This document shows, piece by piece, positions 16,556-24,839 of a stretch of 64,000 nt of DNA (its first letter is position 1; each line of letters begins with the position of its first letter). The notes beneath the pieces are model-generated. The model saw nothing but the letters and a program-made list of their open reading frames with translations. It did not search any database and was not told where the DNA came from. The translations under genes were made by a program, and so were the position numbers. Origin of the DNA: Streptomyces curacoi (GTDB lineage Bacteria; Actinomycetota; Actinomycetes; Streptomycetales; Streptomycetaceae); contig NZ_KQ947989.1 in the NCBI RefSeq assembly GCF_001513975.1, positions 248,001 to 312,000 of the forward strand. The letters are read 5' to 3'.

Positions 16556-17694
16556 TCGGGCCTCACCGCCGGCCCGGTCCCGTCGAGTCTGTGCCAGATG
16601 GCTTCGGTGAGGTTGAGCAGGGCCTCGTCGTCCCGCGAAGGGCTTGAGGCGGCCAGGTAGAACGAGTTCAGCAGCTGGTCGATGGAGAGGCCGCCGCGTT
16701 CGCGACTGCGCTTGAGGAACTGGGCGATGAGGGTGCCGCCCCACTGCTCGGCCACGTCCGCCCCGAAGTGCGCGGCGACCATGCTCGCGAGGTCGTCGTC
16801 GCCGGGTTCCGGCATCTGCAGCAGCAGACAGCGCCTCAGGAACGCGGCGGGGAACTCCCGTTCGCTGTTCGACGTCATCACGACGATGGGGAAGGCACGG
16901 CACTTCACCACGCCCGCGGCGATGGCCGCTTCCCCCTCGGGGTCGTCCGTCTGCACCCGGACCACGGGATTCCGCCGCCGGGCGCGCCGCAGCTCCGGGA
17001 TGGTGAACGTGCCGTCCTCGAACACGCTCAGCAGATCGTTGGCCAGGTCGAGATCGCTCTTGTCCAGTTCGTCGATCAACAGGACGCGAGGCTCGTCGTA
17101 CGGCAGCAGCGCCGTACCGAGCGGGCCGAGCTGGATGTAGTCGCCGATGTCGGGCGGGGCGGCGCCCGGCTCCCCGCCGTCGGTGCCGGCGGGCGTGTCG
17201 CCTGCGGCGGCCCGGAGCGCGGCCGTGTCCTGGACCCGTCCGATGGCGTCGTACTCGTACAGTCCGCGCTGGAGCGTGGTCCGGCTCGTGATGTGCCACC
17301 GCAGCACACGGCCGAGGCGTAACTCGCGGCTGATCCGGTAGGCGAGGCTGGACTTGCCGGTGCCAGGGCGACCGCTGACCAGCAGCGGACGGCGCAGCAT
17401 CAGGGCGGCGTTGACCAGGTCCGCCTCGCGGCGGGCGAACGCCGGGGAGTAGCCGGCCGGCCGGTGCCCGCCCAGTCGGCGGGCGGTCTCCTCCGGGTCG
17501 TCCGGCGGCCGGGCCACCACGGGTCCCCCTTGGAACGCGCGCCACGGCGGGGGCGGCGGGAGAAGCGCCCCGAGCGTGGTGTCGCGCAGGGGCTCACCGG
17601 TGCCTCGGTAGATCCACCAGCGCGGTCGCTCGCCGTCCACGGCAGGCGGCTGGGACGGGGAACCGGGTACGGACGTGTCGTCAGGTGGCGTCAC
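16552..17694 (-). CDS. MoxR-type AAA+ ATPase
   Basis: A 380-aa AAA+ ATPase with Walker A GRPGTGKSS near residue 110, Walker B VLLIDELDKSD near 206, a sensor-1 Asn in VVMTSNSERE, and the arginine-finger region AAFLRRC. MoxR ATPases work with vWA-domain proteins as chaperone-like remodelling machines, and here the vWA partner is the next gene. The first 70 residues form a Pro-rich tail. GTG 17694 overlaps the VMAP stop by 4 nt, and its own stop overlaps the next start by 4 nt, so the three proteins are made in coupled translation. Confidence 0.88.
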   Translation of the reverse strand: MTPPDDTSVPGSPSQPPAVDGERPRWWIYRGTGEPLRDTTLGALLPPPPPWRAFQGGPVVARPPDDPEETARRLGGHRPAGYSPAFARREADLVNAALMLRRPLLVSGRPGTGKSSLAYRISRELRLGRVLRWHITSRTTLQRGLYEYDAIGRVQDTAALRAAAGDTPAGTDGGEPGAAPPDIGDYIQLGPLGTALLPYDEPRVLLIDELDKSDLDLANDLLSVFEDGTFTIPELRRARRRNPVVRVQTDDPEGEAAIAAGVVKCRAFPIVVMTSNSEREFPAAFLRRCLLLQMPEPGDDDLASMVAAHFGADVAEQWGGTLIAQFLKRSRERGGLSIDQLLNSFYLAASSPSRDDEALLNLTEAIWHRLDGTGPAVRPE

Positions 17695-19187
17695 TGGCCC
17701 TCCTCCACGACCGTGCGGGCGGCCTCCTGGTCGTTGCTGGGGGGACCGACCGGCATGCGGTCGGGGTCGTCCCACAGCAGAGCGACGTGACGGCCGACAA
17801 CAGCGTTCGCCTCAGCATCGCGGTCGGCGGTGGCGATGCGCAACGCCTTGACCACACCGGGCAACGTCCTGAGGTCATGGCGCTCCAGCAGATCACGCAG
17901 TTCCGCGCGAAAGGCGGGATCAGCGAGTCCTCTGCGATCCCAGAGCACGATCGGAACGCCTGCCCGCAGCGCTTCCCCCAACTCGTCCGTACGCCCGTGC
18001 GCCCAGGCATCCCCCTGTGCGCTCCCGGGTGCCTCACTGAGCACGACGACCGCCGGAGGCGGCTCGGACAGCAAGTGGGCTCTGCCGTCCTCCGGGAACC
18101 AGTGCACCCGTCCGGCGTTGCCCTCGGTGAACGCCCGCCAGCGGCTCCCCCACCGACCGTGCAGGTCGCGGCGGTCGTGACGGTCCAGACTGCGCAGAAC
18201 GACGTGGTGATCCTCCCCCAACACCCCACCCACTCCTTGGAAAGCGGTCTTGCGCCATCGTTCCACGCCCAAGTCCAGCAGGACACGCGGTAGAAGGAAC
18301 TCGACGGCGATGTCCGACCTCAGATATGCCCACTCGCTCTCCGCGTTATGGATCAGCGCGCGCACGGCTTTCTCGGCCTGCCCCAGGGTGATGCGCCGGT
18401 CCTTGCCCCGCTGCTGCTCTCCCGGGTGCACCCGCCACCAGTAGGACAGCAGGATGTCCGTGTCGCCGTCGGAGTCCAGCAGGTGCCGCAACCGAATGAT
18501 CACGTAGCTCGTGGGGCTCCACACATCGGTGCGCAGCGGAGCCGCGGTCTTCTCGGCAGGCTCGTGCTCGGCTCCCTGCGGGGTGAGCGCGAGGTCATGT
18601 GCGTCGGCCCAGTCGGCCAGCGCGAAATGCTGCTCGCCGTCAGCGACGAGGGCCAGCTGCCGCAGGACGTCGAAGCAGGGCAGGCTCTGGCCGGGACGGG
18701 CGTTGAGCGTCGCGGCGTGCAGGAAGACCGACCAGGGCTCGGTGCAGTGGGTGGGAGGGCTCGCGCGCCCGCGACAGTGCAGGAAGTCGGCGTACCACCG
18801 GCGCAGATCGGGCACATGGACCTCGTCGAGCAGTAGGAAGATCTCGTTCCACTCCTCGACGGTGAACAGCTCGACCTCCCAGGCGGCCACCGCCACCTTC
18901 AGCCGCTGGATCCCCGTCGTGTTGCCCTCCCGCACTTCCAGATGGCGGACCAGGGGCGCCAGCCCCTCCTGCTGGTCGCACATCTCCTCCATCAGCTGCA
19001 CGAGAAGCGGCCGGCGCGCCACCGGCTCGGTGCTCTCCACCGCGACCCGGCTGCGGCGGCCGAACCGGCGGACGACATGCCGCAGGGTCGCCGAGTCCCA
19101 TAACGCGCAGACCTCCTCGACGACATCGACGAGGTATCTCGGCAGTTCCCGCCGCTCCTCGCCGACGGCGGCCTCAGCTTGGGTCAT
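17691..19187 (-). CDS. VMAP (vWA-MoxR-associated protein)
   Basis: A 498-aa protein. The C-terminal half carries the pattern of the VMAP-C domain, including ELGEALRAGVPIVLWDRRGL near the end. The N-terminal 90 residues are a helical module resembling the effector-associated adaptor domains of these systems. In the published comparative model (Kaur, Burroughs, Iyer and Aravind, 2020), MoxR, vWA and VMAP form a ternary switch in prokaryotic conflict systems, and VMAP links it to an effector. Here the candidate effector is the trypsin-like protease encoded upstream, whose end overlaps this start by 14 nt. No catalytic motif is visible in VMAP itself. Start ATG 19187 was chosen because the upstream frame is antisense-like Arg/Cys-rich. 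Confidence 0.8.
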   Translation of the reverse strand: MTQAEAAVGEERRELPRYLVDVVEEVCALWDSATLRHVVRRFGRRSRVAVESTEPVARRPLLVQLMEEMCDQQEGLAPLVRHLEVREGNTTGIQRLKVAVAAWEVELFTVEEWNEIFLLLDEVHVPDLRRWYADFLHCRGRASPPTHCTEPWSVFLHAATLNARPGQSLPCFDVLRQLALVADGEQHFALADWADAHDLALTPQGAEHEPAEKTAAPLRTDVWSPTSYVIIRLRHLLDSDGDTDILLSYWWRVHPGEQQRGKDRRITLGQAEKAVRALIHNAESEWAYLRSDIAVEFLLPRVLLDLGVERWRKTAFQGVGGVLGEDHHVVLRSLDRHDRRDLHGRWGSRWRAFTEGNAGRVHWFPEDGRAHLLSEPPPAVVVLSEAPGSAQGDAWAHGRTDELGEALRAGVPIVLWDRRGLADPAFRAELRDLLERHDLRTLPGVVKALRIATADRDAEANAVVGRHVALLWDDPDRMPVGPPSNDQEAARTVVEEGQ

Positions 19188-20223
19188 CCGGGCTCCCCGA
19201 AGCCTGGCCGGCTGTGCAGCAGATCCGGTCCAGCACCGCCACGGCGTCCGCCGCGGACCGCGCCTGTCCGCCCAGCATGAGCACCGCGGCGCGCAACGCG
19301 GCGCAGCCACCGCGCCGGTCGACGCAGGTCTGGACGAGGCCTTGGAGTTGCTGCCGGGGCCAAGGGTGATCGGGCGCGCCGCGCCGCACGGAGGCGGGCA
19401 ACTGCGCGCGCAGCAGCCGTCCGCCGTCGTGGCCTATCTGTGGCACGTCCAGCAGGGCGTCGGCCAGTTCGTACTGTTCCTCCATCGACGGTGGGGTGCA
19501 CGTCGCGGGGGCGGACGGGCGCAGGACACCGGTGAGCGGCGGCCACCATCGCGCTGCCACCGCGACGGGGAGCATCCAGGCGACTTTGGCGGCGCGGTCC
19601 ACGAGGGCCGCGGTGACGAGCCCGATGACCCGCCGGTCGGCCGGGTCCCAGACGGCAGCGCCGCTGAAGCCCCGCTCAACCGGTACCCCGGTCGTGCGTA
19701 CGCCGTCGAGCTGCATCCACTCGGGGCAGGCACCGCTGCGCCCGGTGAGCCGCGCGGTGGCGACGAGTCCGGCCGGTGCGTCGCGCGGATACCCCACGAT
19801 CGCGACGCGCCGGTCGTCCCCGGGGGGCCCGGCGGCCAGGGGCAGGGGGCCGGCGCCGTGCGGCAGCGCAGGAGCATCGGGGCGGAGCGCCAGGACGGCG
19901 AAGTCGGCCTGGTCCGCCAGGCGGGCACCGGGCTGCGCGCCGGTGAGGGGCGGGGGCGGCGACCAGGCGCGCGGAACGAGTTCCGCGGACGCCGACCAGC
20001 CGCGCCCGGGCAGGTCGACGACCAGCTGCCCGGCGGGCCCCTGCGTCGAGTTCTCCGCGGACGGGTCCGGTGGCCCGTCCTCGGTCGCACGCAGCGCGGC
20101 CATGACGACGTGCGCGCAGGTCAGCACATGCATGCCCGCGCCGACCGGTGCGACCAGCACCCCGGCACCCCATAAGCAGCCGTCCTCGGACAGCACCCGA
20201 ACTTGCCCTCGCTCTGGCCCCAC
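19174..20223 (-). CDS. trypsin-like serine protease with C-terminal adaptor domain
   Basis: A 349-aa protein with no signal peptide, so it is probably cytoplasmic. The catalytic triad is visible: His38 in LTCAHVV, Asp107 in QADFAVLAL and Ser187 in ERGFSGAAV (S1/trypsin-2 fold). Residues about 245-335 form a separate helical domain (EEQYELADALLDVPQIGHDGG onward) that resembles an effector-associated domain (EAD2-like) expected to pair with a matching module in VMAP. It is the first gene of the operon. The likely role is a latent protease released by the vWA-MoxR-VMAP switch; the substrate is unknown and the RiPP precursor or its modified product is one possibility. GTG 20223 is used as the start. 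Confidence 0.82.
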   Translation of the reverse strand: MGPERGQVRVLSEDGCLWGAGVLVAPVGAGMHVLTCAHVVMAALRATEDGPPDPSAENSTQGPAGQLVVDLPGRGWSASAELVPRAWSPPPPLTGAQPGARLADQADFAVLALRPDAPALPHGAGPLPLAAGPPGDDRRVAIVGYPRDAPAGLVATARLTGRSGACPEWMQLDGVRTTGVPVERGFSGAAVWDPADRRVIGLVTAALVDRAAKVAWMLPVAVAARWWPPLTGVLRPSAPATCTPPSMEEQYELADALLDVPQIGHDGGRLLRAQLPASVRRGAPDHPWPRQQLQGLVQTCVDRRGGCAALRAAVLMLGGQARSAADAVAVLDRICCTAGQASGSPDDPS

Positions 20224-20388
20224 AGTGATCGTCTCCCCCGTACGTCACGCATGTGCCCGAACCTGTTCCCTCAGTGTAAGAGGGCCTTTCCCTCCGCTTT
20301 TCAGTCGTGCACCAGATACTGCTCGCCGCAAGAGGGTGTGGTACGACGCGCAGGGCTCGACCGCGCACCGACCGGGGCACGGCCACGG

Positions 20389-21228
20389 TCAGCTGTGCAG
20401 GGCTCCCGTCCCCAACAGCCCGAAGAGCAGCACCCCGACGACGATCCGGTAGATCACGAAGGCGTTGAAGGAGTGCTTGGCCACGAACTTGAGCAGCCAG
20501 GCGATGGAGGCGTAGGCGACGACGAAGGAGACGGCGGTGCCGGCGGCCAGCGGCAGCGCGCCCGTGCCCGCCGTGCCGAGGGCGTCCTTCAGCTCGTAGA
20601 CGCCGGCGCCGGTCAGGGCCGGGATGCCGAGGAAGAAGGACAGGCGGGTGGCGGCGACCCGGTCCAGGTCGAGCATCAGGGCCGTGGACATCGTGGCGCC
20701 GGAGCGTGAGAAGCCCGGGAACAGCAGGGCGAGGATCTGGGAGCTGCCGACGAGCATCGCGTCCTTGAACGAGGTGTCGTCCTCCCCGCGCTTGTGCCGT
20801 CCCATCTGGTCCGCCGCCCACATCACCCCGCTGCCGACGATCAGCGAACCCGCGACCACCCACAGGGAGGCGAGCGGCCCCTCGATGAGCGGCTTGGCGG
20901 CCAGGCCGACGACGACGATCGGGATCGTCGCGCAGATCACCCACCAGGCGAACTTGTAGTCGTGGTGGTAGCGCTCCTCCTTGTCTCGCAGTCCGCGCAG
21001 CCACGCGGAGACGATCCGCACGATGTCCCTGAAGAAGTACACGAGTACGGCGGCGATCGCGCCGACCTGGATCACGGCCGAGAAGCCGACGACGGCGTCG
21101 TCGTCGACGGGGATGCCCATGAGGCCTTCGGCGATCTTCAGATGACCGGTCGAGGAGACGGGCAGGAACTCGGTCACCCCCTCGACGGCTCCGAGGACGA
21201 CGGCCTGACCGACGCTGATGGCGCTCAT
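20389..21228 (-). CDS. uppP: undecaprenyl-diphosphatase UppP/BacA
   Basis: Dephosphorylates undecaprenyl diphosphate to recycle the lipid carrier of cell-wall synthesis. The 279-aa protein has the diagnostic VEGVTEFLPVSSTGHL motif at residues 14-29 (catalytic Glu and Ser) and the second motif PGFSRSGATM, plus about eight membrane helices. Length and topology are normal. Overproduction of this enzyme is known to confer bacitracin resistance in other bacteria. It is transcribed alone, between the fluoride-channel operon and the conflict-type operon. Confidence 0.95.
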   Translation of the reverse strand: MSAISVGQAVVLGAVEGVTEFLPVSSTGHLKIAEGLMGIPVDDDAVVGFSAVIQVGAIAAVLVYFFRDIVRIVSAWLRGLRDKEERYHHDYKFAWWVICATIPIVVVGLAAKPLIEGPLASLWVVAGSLIVGSGVMWAADQMGRHKRGEDDTSFKDAMLVGSSQILALLFPGFSRSGATMSTALMLDLDRVAATRLSFFLGIPALTGAGVYELKDALGTAGTGALPLAAGTAVSFVVAYASIAWLLKFVAKHSFNAFVIYRIVVGVLLFGLLGTGALHS

Positions 21229-21324
21229 GGGATCCAGTTCCGGGGGGTCGGCGGGACAGTGGCGCGCACTGTCCTACCAGGTGCGGGTGTGAATCCATGG
21301 CAGGCGGCGACGTGGCCCGGCCGC

Positions 21325-21699
21325 CTACGCCCACACCGCCTGAGCGATCGACACCCCCAGGAACGCCGCGCCGAGGCCGGCGGTCACACTGCCGACGATG
21401 TTGACGACGGCGTACAGACCGGCCCCCGTCTCGGTCAGCCGCAAGGTCTCGTAGGAGAAGGTCGAGTACGTGGTCAGGGCCCCGCACAGACCGGTGCCCA
21501 GCAGCAGCTGGAGGTGGGACCCCGCGGCGCCCGCGGCTGCCGCGCCGGTCAGCAGGCCGAGCACGAGACAGCCGGTGACGTTGACCGCGAAGGTGCCCCA
21601 GGGGAACACCGAGTCGTGCCGGGACTGCACCGCCCGGTCGGTCAGATAACGCAGGGGCGCGCCGACCACGGCACCCGCGATCACCAGGAGCCAGTTCAC
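21325..21699 (-). CDS. fluC: fluoride-specific ion channel subunit (second copy)
   Basis: A 124-aa CrcB/FluC protein with four membrane helices. The family elements GAPLRY, PWGTFAVNVTGC and TTYSTFSYE are present; the Phe/Ser/Thr track in the last one lines the fluoride pore. It exports fluoride passively. A pair of unlike subunits, this one and the copy at 22073-22534, probably forms the antiparallel heterodimer. Start GTG 21699 overlaps the DUF190 stop by 4 nt. Confidence 0.93.
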   Translation of the reverse strand: MNWLLVIAGAVVGAPLRYLTDRAVQSRHDSVFPWGTFAVNVTGCLVLGLLTGAAAAGAAGSHLQLLLGTGLCGALTTYSTFSYETLRLTETGAGLYAVVNIVGSVTAGLGAAFLGVSIAQAVWA

Positions 21700-22076
21700 G
21701 GGGACTTCTTACCTTTCGTGTCCGATCCGCGCGGGGCGTCGTCGCGGCCGACGTACCTGATGACCTCGCAGTCGTCGAGGATCACGAGCCCTTCGGTGAC
21801 GAGTTCGTCGAGCTGCGGCAGGAAGTCCCGTACGCGCTCCTCGGTGTCGACGATCACGATCGCGACCGGCAGGTCCTCGCTCAGGGACAGCAGCCGCGAG
21901 GTGTGGATCAGGGAGGAGGCGCCGAAGCCCTCGATACCGCGGAAGACGCTGGCGCCCGCGAGGCCGGCGGCGTGGGCGCGGTGCACGATCTCGGAGTAGA
22001 GGGGCTTGTGGTGCCAGGTGTCGTTCTCGCCGACGAAGACGGTCACCCGCCGGGCCCTGCCGGTCAGCCGCGTCAT
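21696..22076 (-). CDS. DUF190 family protein
   Basis: A 126-aa cytoplasmic protein of the DUF190 family. The family pattern is visible: YSEIVHRAHAAGLAGASVFRG, with IEGFG and the PVAIVIVD strand, a ferredoxin-like fold related to PII proteins. Its biochemical role is unknown. It is encoded between the two fluC genes with 4-nt overlaps on both sides, an arrangement common in actinomycetes, which suggests it modulates the fluoride channel. The start ATG 22076 follows the conserved N-terminus MTRLTGRARRVTVFVGE. Confidence 0.85.
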   Translation of the reverse strand: MTRLTGRARRVTVFVGENDTWHHKPLYSEIVHRAHAAGLAGASVFRGIEGFGASSLIHTSRLLSLSEDLPVAIVIVDTEERVRDFLPQLDELVTEGLVILDDCEVIRYVGRDDAPRGSDTKGKKSP

Positions 22077-22534
22077 GGCTGCCTCCAGTTCACAACGCCG
22101 CGGGTCGCCGCCGCCGCGAGCCGGACCGCCGTGAGCGCCGCGATCAGGGTCGCGGCGAGGTAGGCCAGTGCGGTGCGGGGGTGACCGCCGTCGACCAGCT
22201 TCTGGATGTCGACGGCATAGGTGGAGAAGGTGGTGAAGCCGCCGAGCACCCCGGTGCCGAAGAAGGGGCGGACCAGGCGGTGGGCGGCCCACACATCGGT
22301 GATGACCACCATGAACACGCCGATCACGGCGCAGCCGACGACATTGGTCCAGAAGGTCGCCCAGGGGAAGCCGCCCGGCTGGGCCGGCCACCACAGCGAG
22401 GCGGCGTACCGGGCCGTGGCGCCGATGGCTCCGCCGACTGCGACCACCGCGACGATGGGCGCCTGAGTCCGCCAGGCGCGCTGGGGTGGGGCGGGCGCCG
22501 GGGGACGGAGGCTCTCGGTCTCCGGGGCTGTCAT
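22073..22534 (-). CDS. fluC: fluoride-specific ion channel subunit (first copy)
   Basis: A 153-aa CrcB/FluC homologue with a 30-residue Pro-rich N-terminal tail and four helices. The GGAIGATARY, FPWATFWTNVVGC and GGFTTFSTY elements are all present. It is the first gene of a three-gene operon fluC-DUF190-fluC and its stop overlaps DUF190 (ATGA). I chose ATG 22534 (MTAPETES). I looked for a fluoride riboswitch in the leader at 22535-22615 and did not see its conserved core. Confidence 0.92.
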   Translation of the reverse strand: MTAPETESLRPPAPAPPQRAWRTQAPIVAVVAVGGAIGATARYAASLWWPAQPGGFPWATFWTNVVGCAVIGVFMVVITDVWAAHRLVRPFFGTGVLGGFTTFSTYAVDIQKLVDGGHPRTALAYLAATLIAALTAVRLAAAATRGVVNWRQP

Positions 22535-22615
22535 GGTCGTACGTCTGTCTCCTGCCTGGCCCTCGTCACCGCACCTGGGGTGGTGATCGCGGCCGGTCAA
22601 CAGCGTACGCCGGGC

Positions 22616-23578
22616 TCATTTCGGGACGGGCGCCTCGCACACCGCGACGCCGCGCTCCCACAGGCTGCCCAGGATCAGCCGGCCGCCGGTCTCGCACACG
22701 CTGGTGACCATGCGGAATCCGGAGTGCCGGCGCGCCAGGTGGTGGACGACCGTCCCGGTGTCGTCGAACGCGAGCACGCCGATCGTGCCCGTGGGGCGGA
22801 AGGGGGCGTGGACGGCCACGCGTGCGGCGCTGCGGCGTACGGCCGGGGCCGCGCGGTGGAGCAGGTCCAGCGGGGGTACGCGCGGGCCGGCCAGCGCCAC
22901 CCAGATCGGGCCGTCCGGTGTGCCGCGCCAGAGGTTGTCCGGCATGCCCGGCAGGTTCTCGGCGAAGGGCTCGCTCTGTCCGGCGCGCGGCCCGGTGAGC
23001 CAGTAGCGGGTGAGGCGGTAGGCGCTTGTCTCGGCCACGACCAGGAAGGAACCGTCGGCGCTCGCGGCGAGGCCGTTGGCGAACTGGAGGCCGTCCAGGA
23101 GCACCGTGGGGGTGTCGCTGCCGGGGGCCAGGCGCAGGAGCCGACCCGTCGCCGTGTGTTCGACGAGATCGGCGAGCCAGTATTCCAGGGGGTGGCGACT
23201 GCTGCTGACCGTGAAGCAGACGCTGCCGTCGGGCAGCGCGACGACATTGCTGCAGAACCGCAGCCTCTCCCCCGCCGCCGAGTCGGCGAGGACGTCTGCG
23301 GTTCCGTCGGCGAGGTCGACGCGGAGCAGTCCGCGTTGGGCGTCGCACACCAACAAGGCGTTGTCCGGCAGGAGGTCCAGGCCGAGAGGCCGGCCGCGCG
23401 TCTCGGCGAGCACCTCGACGCGGGCTTCTCCCGAGTCCGCCAGGCCGTCGAGACGCAGGATGCGGCCGTCCTCGACGCCGGTCAGCACCCGGCCCCGGGC
23501 GTCGGCGACCACGTCCTCCGGGCCACGGCCGCCGATCGCGACGTAATGGCGTGGAACGAGAGCCGTGGGACGGTTCAT
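22616..23578 (-). CDS. SMP-30/strictosidine synthase-like beta-propeller protein
   Basis: A 320-aa cytoplasmic protein with the repeated strand pattern of a six-bladed propeller and the family segments GPEDVVADARGRVLTGVEDGRI, FANGLAASADGSFLVVAETS, and NLPGMPDNLWRGTPDGPIWVAL. The last (PGxPDN) provides metal-ligand residues in gluconolactonase/strictosidine-synthase-like proteins. It is probably a lactonase or calcium-dependent hydrolase; the substrate is unknown. Its upstream neighbour on the same strand is an ArsR-type regulator gene 43 nt away, which may control it. Confidence 0.82.
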   Translation of the reverse strand: MNRPTALVPRHYVAIGGRGPEDVVADARGRVLTGVEDGRILRLDGLADSGEARVEVLAETRGRPLGLDLLPDNALLVCDAQRGLLRVDLADGTADVLADSAAGERLRFCSNVVALPDGSVCFTVSSSRHPLEYWLADLVEHTATGRLLRLAPGSDTPTVLLDGLQFANGLAASADGSFLVVAETSAYRLTRYWLTGPRAGQSEPFAENLPGMPDNLWRGTPDGPIWVALAGPRVPPLDLLHRAAPAVRRSAARVAVHAPFRPTGTIGVLAFDDTGTVVHHLARRHSGFRMVTSVCETGGRLILGSLWERGVAVCEAPVPK

Positions 23579-23621
23579 GTGTGCCTGCCTCTCACCAGCG
23601 CGGTGCGCCGCCTCCACCTGC

Positions 23622-23909
23622 CTACCAGCCCTTCTCAAACATGCGCGCGACCTCCGCGATGCGCATCTCGTCGCGCCGGTAGTACAGGCGCCGCCGGATC
23701 CGCCTGGTGCGCAGCACGCCGATGTCCGCGAGCAGGGCGAGGTGGGTCTCGGCGACCTTGCGCGGCACACCGAGCTTCGCCGCCACGGCGGCCGCGGTGA
23801 CGCCGTCCTCGACCAGGTCGCCCTGGCGCTGTCGCGGAAAGTGCGCGGCCGGGTCCTTGAGCCATTCCAAAATGTCCAGGCGCCTTACGCTGACGGGAGT
23901 CCTCAGCAT
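23622..23909 (-). CDS. ArsR-type winged-helix regulator
   Basis: A 95-aa protein made almost only of a winged helix-turn-helix: SVRRLDILEWLKDPAAHF (helix 1), VTAAAVAAKLGVPRKVAETHLALLADIGVL (helix-turn-helix) and RRRLYYRRDE (wing). It is shorter than usual ArsR proteins and has no Cys pair, so it is probably not a metal sensor. It resembles small regulators often placed before metabolic genes in Streptomyces. Start ATG 23909. It probably forms an operon with the SMP-30-like gene. Confidence 0.8.
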   Translation of the reverse strand: MLRTPVSVRRLDILEWLKDPAAHFPRQRQGDLVEDGVTAAAVAAKLGVPRKVAETHLALLADIGVLRTRRIRRRLYYRRDEMRIAEVARMFEKGW

Positions 23910-24346
23910 CTCGTCCCCCTCCGTACGGGACCGCCTAGTGGAGCGTCTTCCCACTGTCCCGCGGTCGAAGCCGTGTCGGCCGGGACTCTTGCACCGTTGT
24001 CCGGTACCGATCGGGCACAGTGACTGACTGGCGACCCCGGCCAACAGCCCGTGCTCGTAAGGCATGTCAGGTGTTCTGGAGAACCAGCCGGGTACCTGGC
24101 AATGCTCTGATCGCCCGCCATATGCACGCCTTCTTCGACCGCCTGCCCCGGGATGTTCCCGCCTCTCCCGATCAGGTCGCCCAGGCGTACGCACAGCACC
24201 CGATGCCCGTGGCGAGCGCTCTGGATTTCCTGGTGCAGTCAGGACGGGCCGTGAGCGAAAGCAGCGTCTGCCCTCCGCACCCGCTCAAGAGTGCTGTCGT
24301 CCGTCCAGTGCTCACCATGGATCTCCCGTTCCTGGAGGGGGTCCGG
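23910..24346. other. 437-nt stretch without a firm gene
   Basis: A divergent intergenic region between the ArsR-type gene (minus) and the small hypothetical gene (plus). A plus-strand frame in phase with the hypothetical gene stays open from 24020, and part of it (about 24120-24265, MHAFFDRLPRDVPASP and following) looks protein-like, perhaps a remnant helix-turn-helix. No good start or ribosome-binding site precedes it. No terminator, tRNA or repeat was seen. Confidence 0.4.
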
Positions 24347-24688
24347 ATGGCCGACTTCAGCAAGATCACGGTGGAGGAGTTCGAATCCTACAAAGCCTTC
24401 CAGAGCCTTCTGCGACAGGAGTTCCTGAGTCTCGCAGCGCTGAACGCCGCCGTCCGACGCAAGCGGGCCGTCGCGGTGTCGGGTGCCGTGGCCGGAACCA
24501 TCGGCGCCTCTCTCGTCGCCGTGTACGGACCGGCCTTCCAGACAGCCGTCGCCGCCCTGGGAGCGGCTGGTGCGAGCGGCATCCGGGGCATCATCCAAAG
24601 CGCCGCCGACAACAGCCCGCGGACTCTGCGCGACAGTCCCTGGTTCTACGTGTGGATCCTGGCCCGGAACAGCGAGAGATATCAGTAG
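24347..24688 (+). CDS. small hypothetical protein with a hydrophobic segment
   Basis: A 113-aa protein of unknown function. Start ATG 24347 is preceded by a clear GGAGGGG ribosome-binding site (about 8 nt away). Residues 1-45 form a charged amphipathic helix (SKITVEEFESYKAFQSLL). Residues about 46-90 are Ala/Gly/Val-rich, with one or two possible membrane helices. The tail ends in PWFYVWILARNSERYQ. No family is recognised. The GC bias is weaker than in its neighbours, which may mean recent acquisition. Confidence 0.5.
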   Translation: MADFSKITVEEFESYKAFQSLLRQEFLSLAALNAAVRRKRAVAVSGAVAGTIGASLVAVYGPAFQTAVAALGAAGASGIRGIIQSAADNSPRTLRDSPWFYVWILARNSERYQ

Positions 24689-24790
24689 GCGGCCTGCTGC
24701 CGCACAAGCCGACGTCAGCGAATCACATCAGCGCCCAGGTCGACGGAGCGTTTCCTGTGCCGGGCGAACTGGTGTCGAGTCCGGAAAGCA

Positions 24791-24822
24791 CTTCGTCCCG
24801 CCGAATGACCGGCGGGACGAAG
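24791..24822 (-). terminator. strong hairpin terminator after the GH53 gene
   Basis: A perfect 13-bp stem (CTTCGTCCCGCCG at 24791-24803, its complement at 24810-24822) with the 6-nt loop AATGAC. It lies just past the stop of the minus-strand galactanase gene and may also stop plus-strand transcription from the small hypothetical gene. There is no U-tract, as is common in Streptomyces. Confidence 0.75.
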
Positions 24823-24839
24823 CGGCATGCGTCACCAAC

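Noticed and set aside
22535..22700. Possible fluoride riboswitch ahead of the fluC operon
   Set aside because: The conserved core and pseudoknot elements of the crcB motif could not be found by eye on the minus strand.
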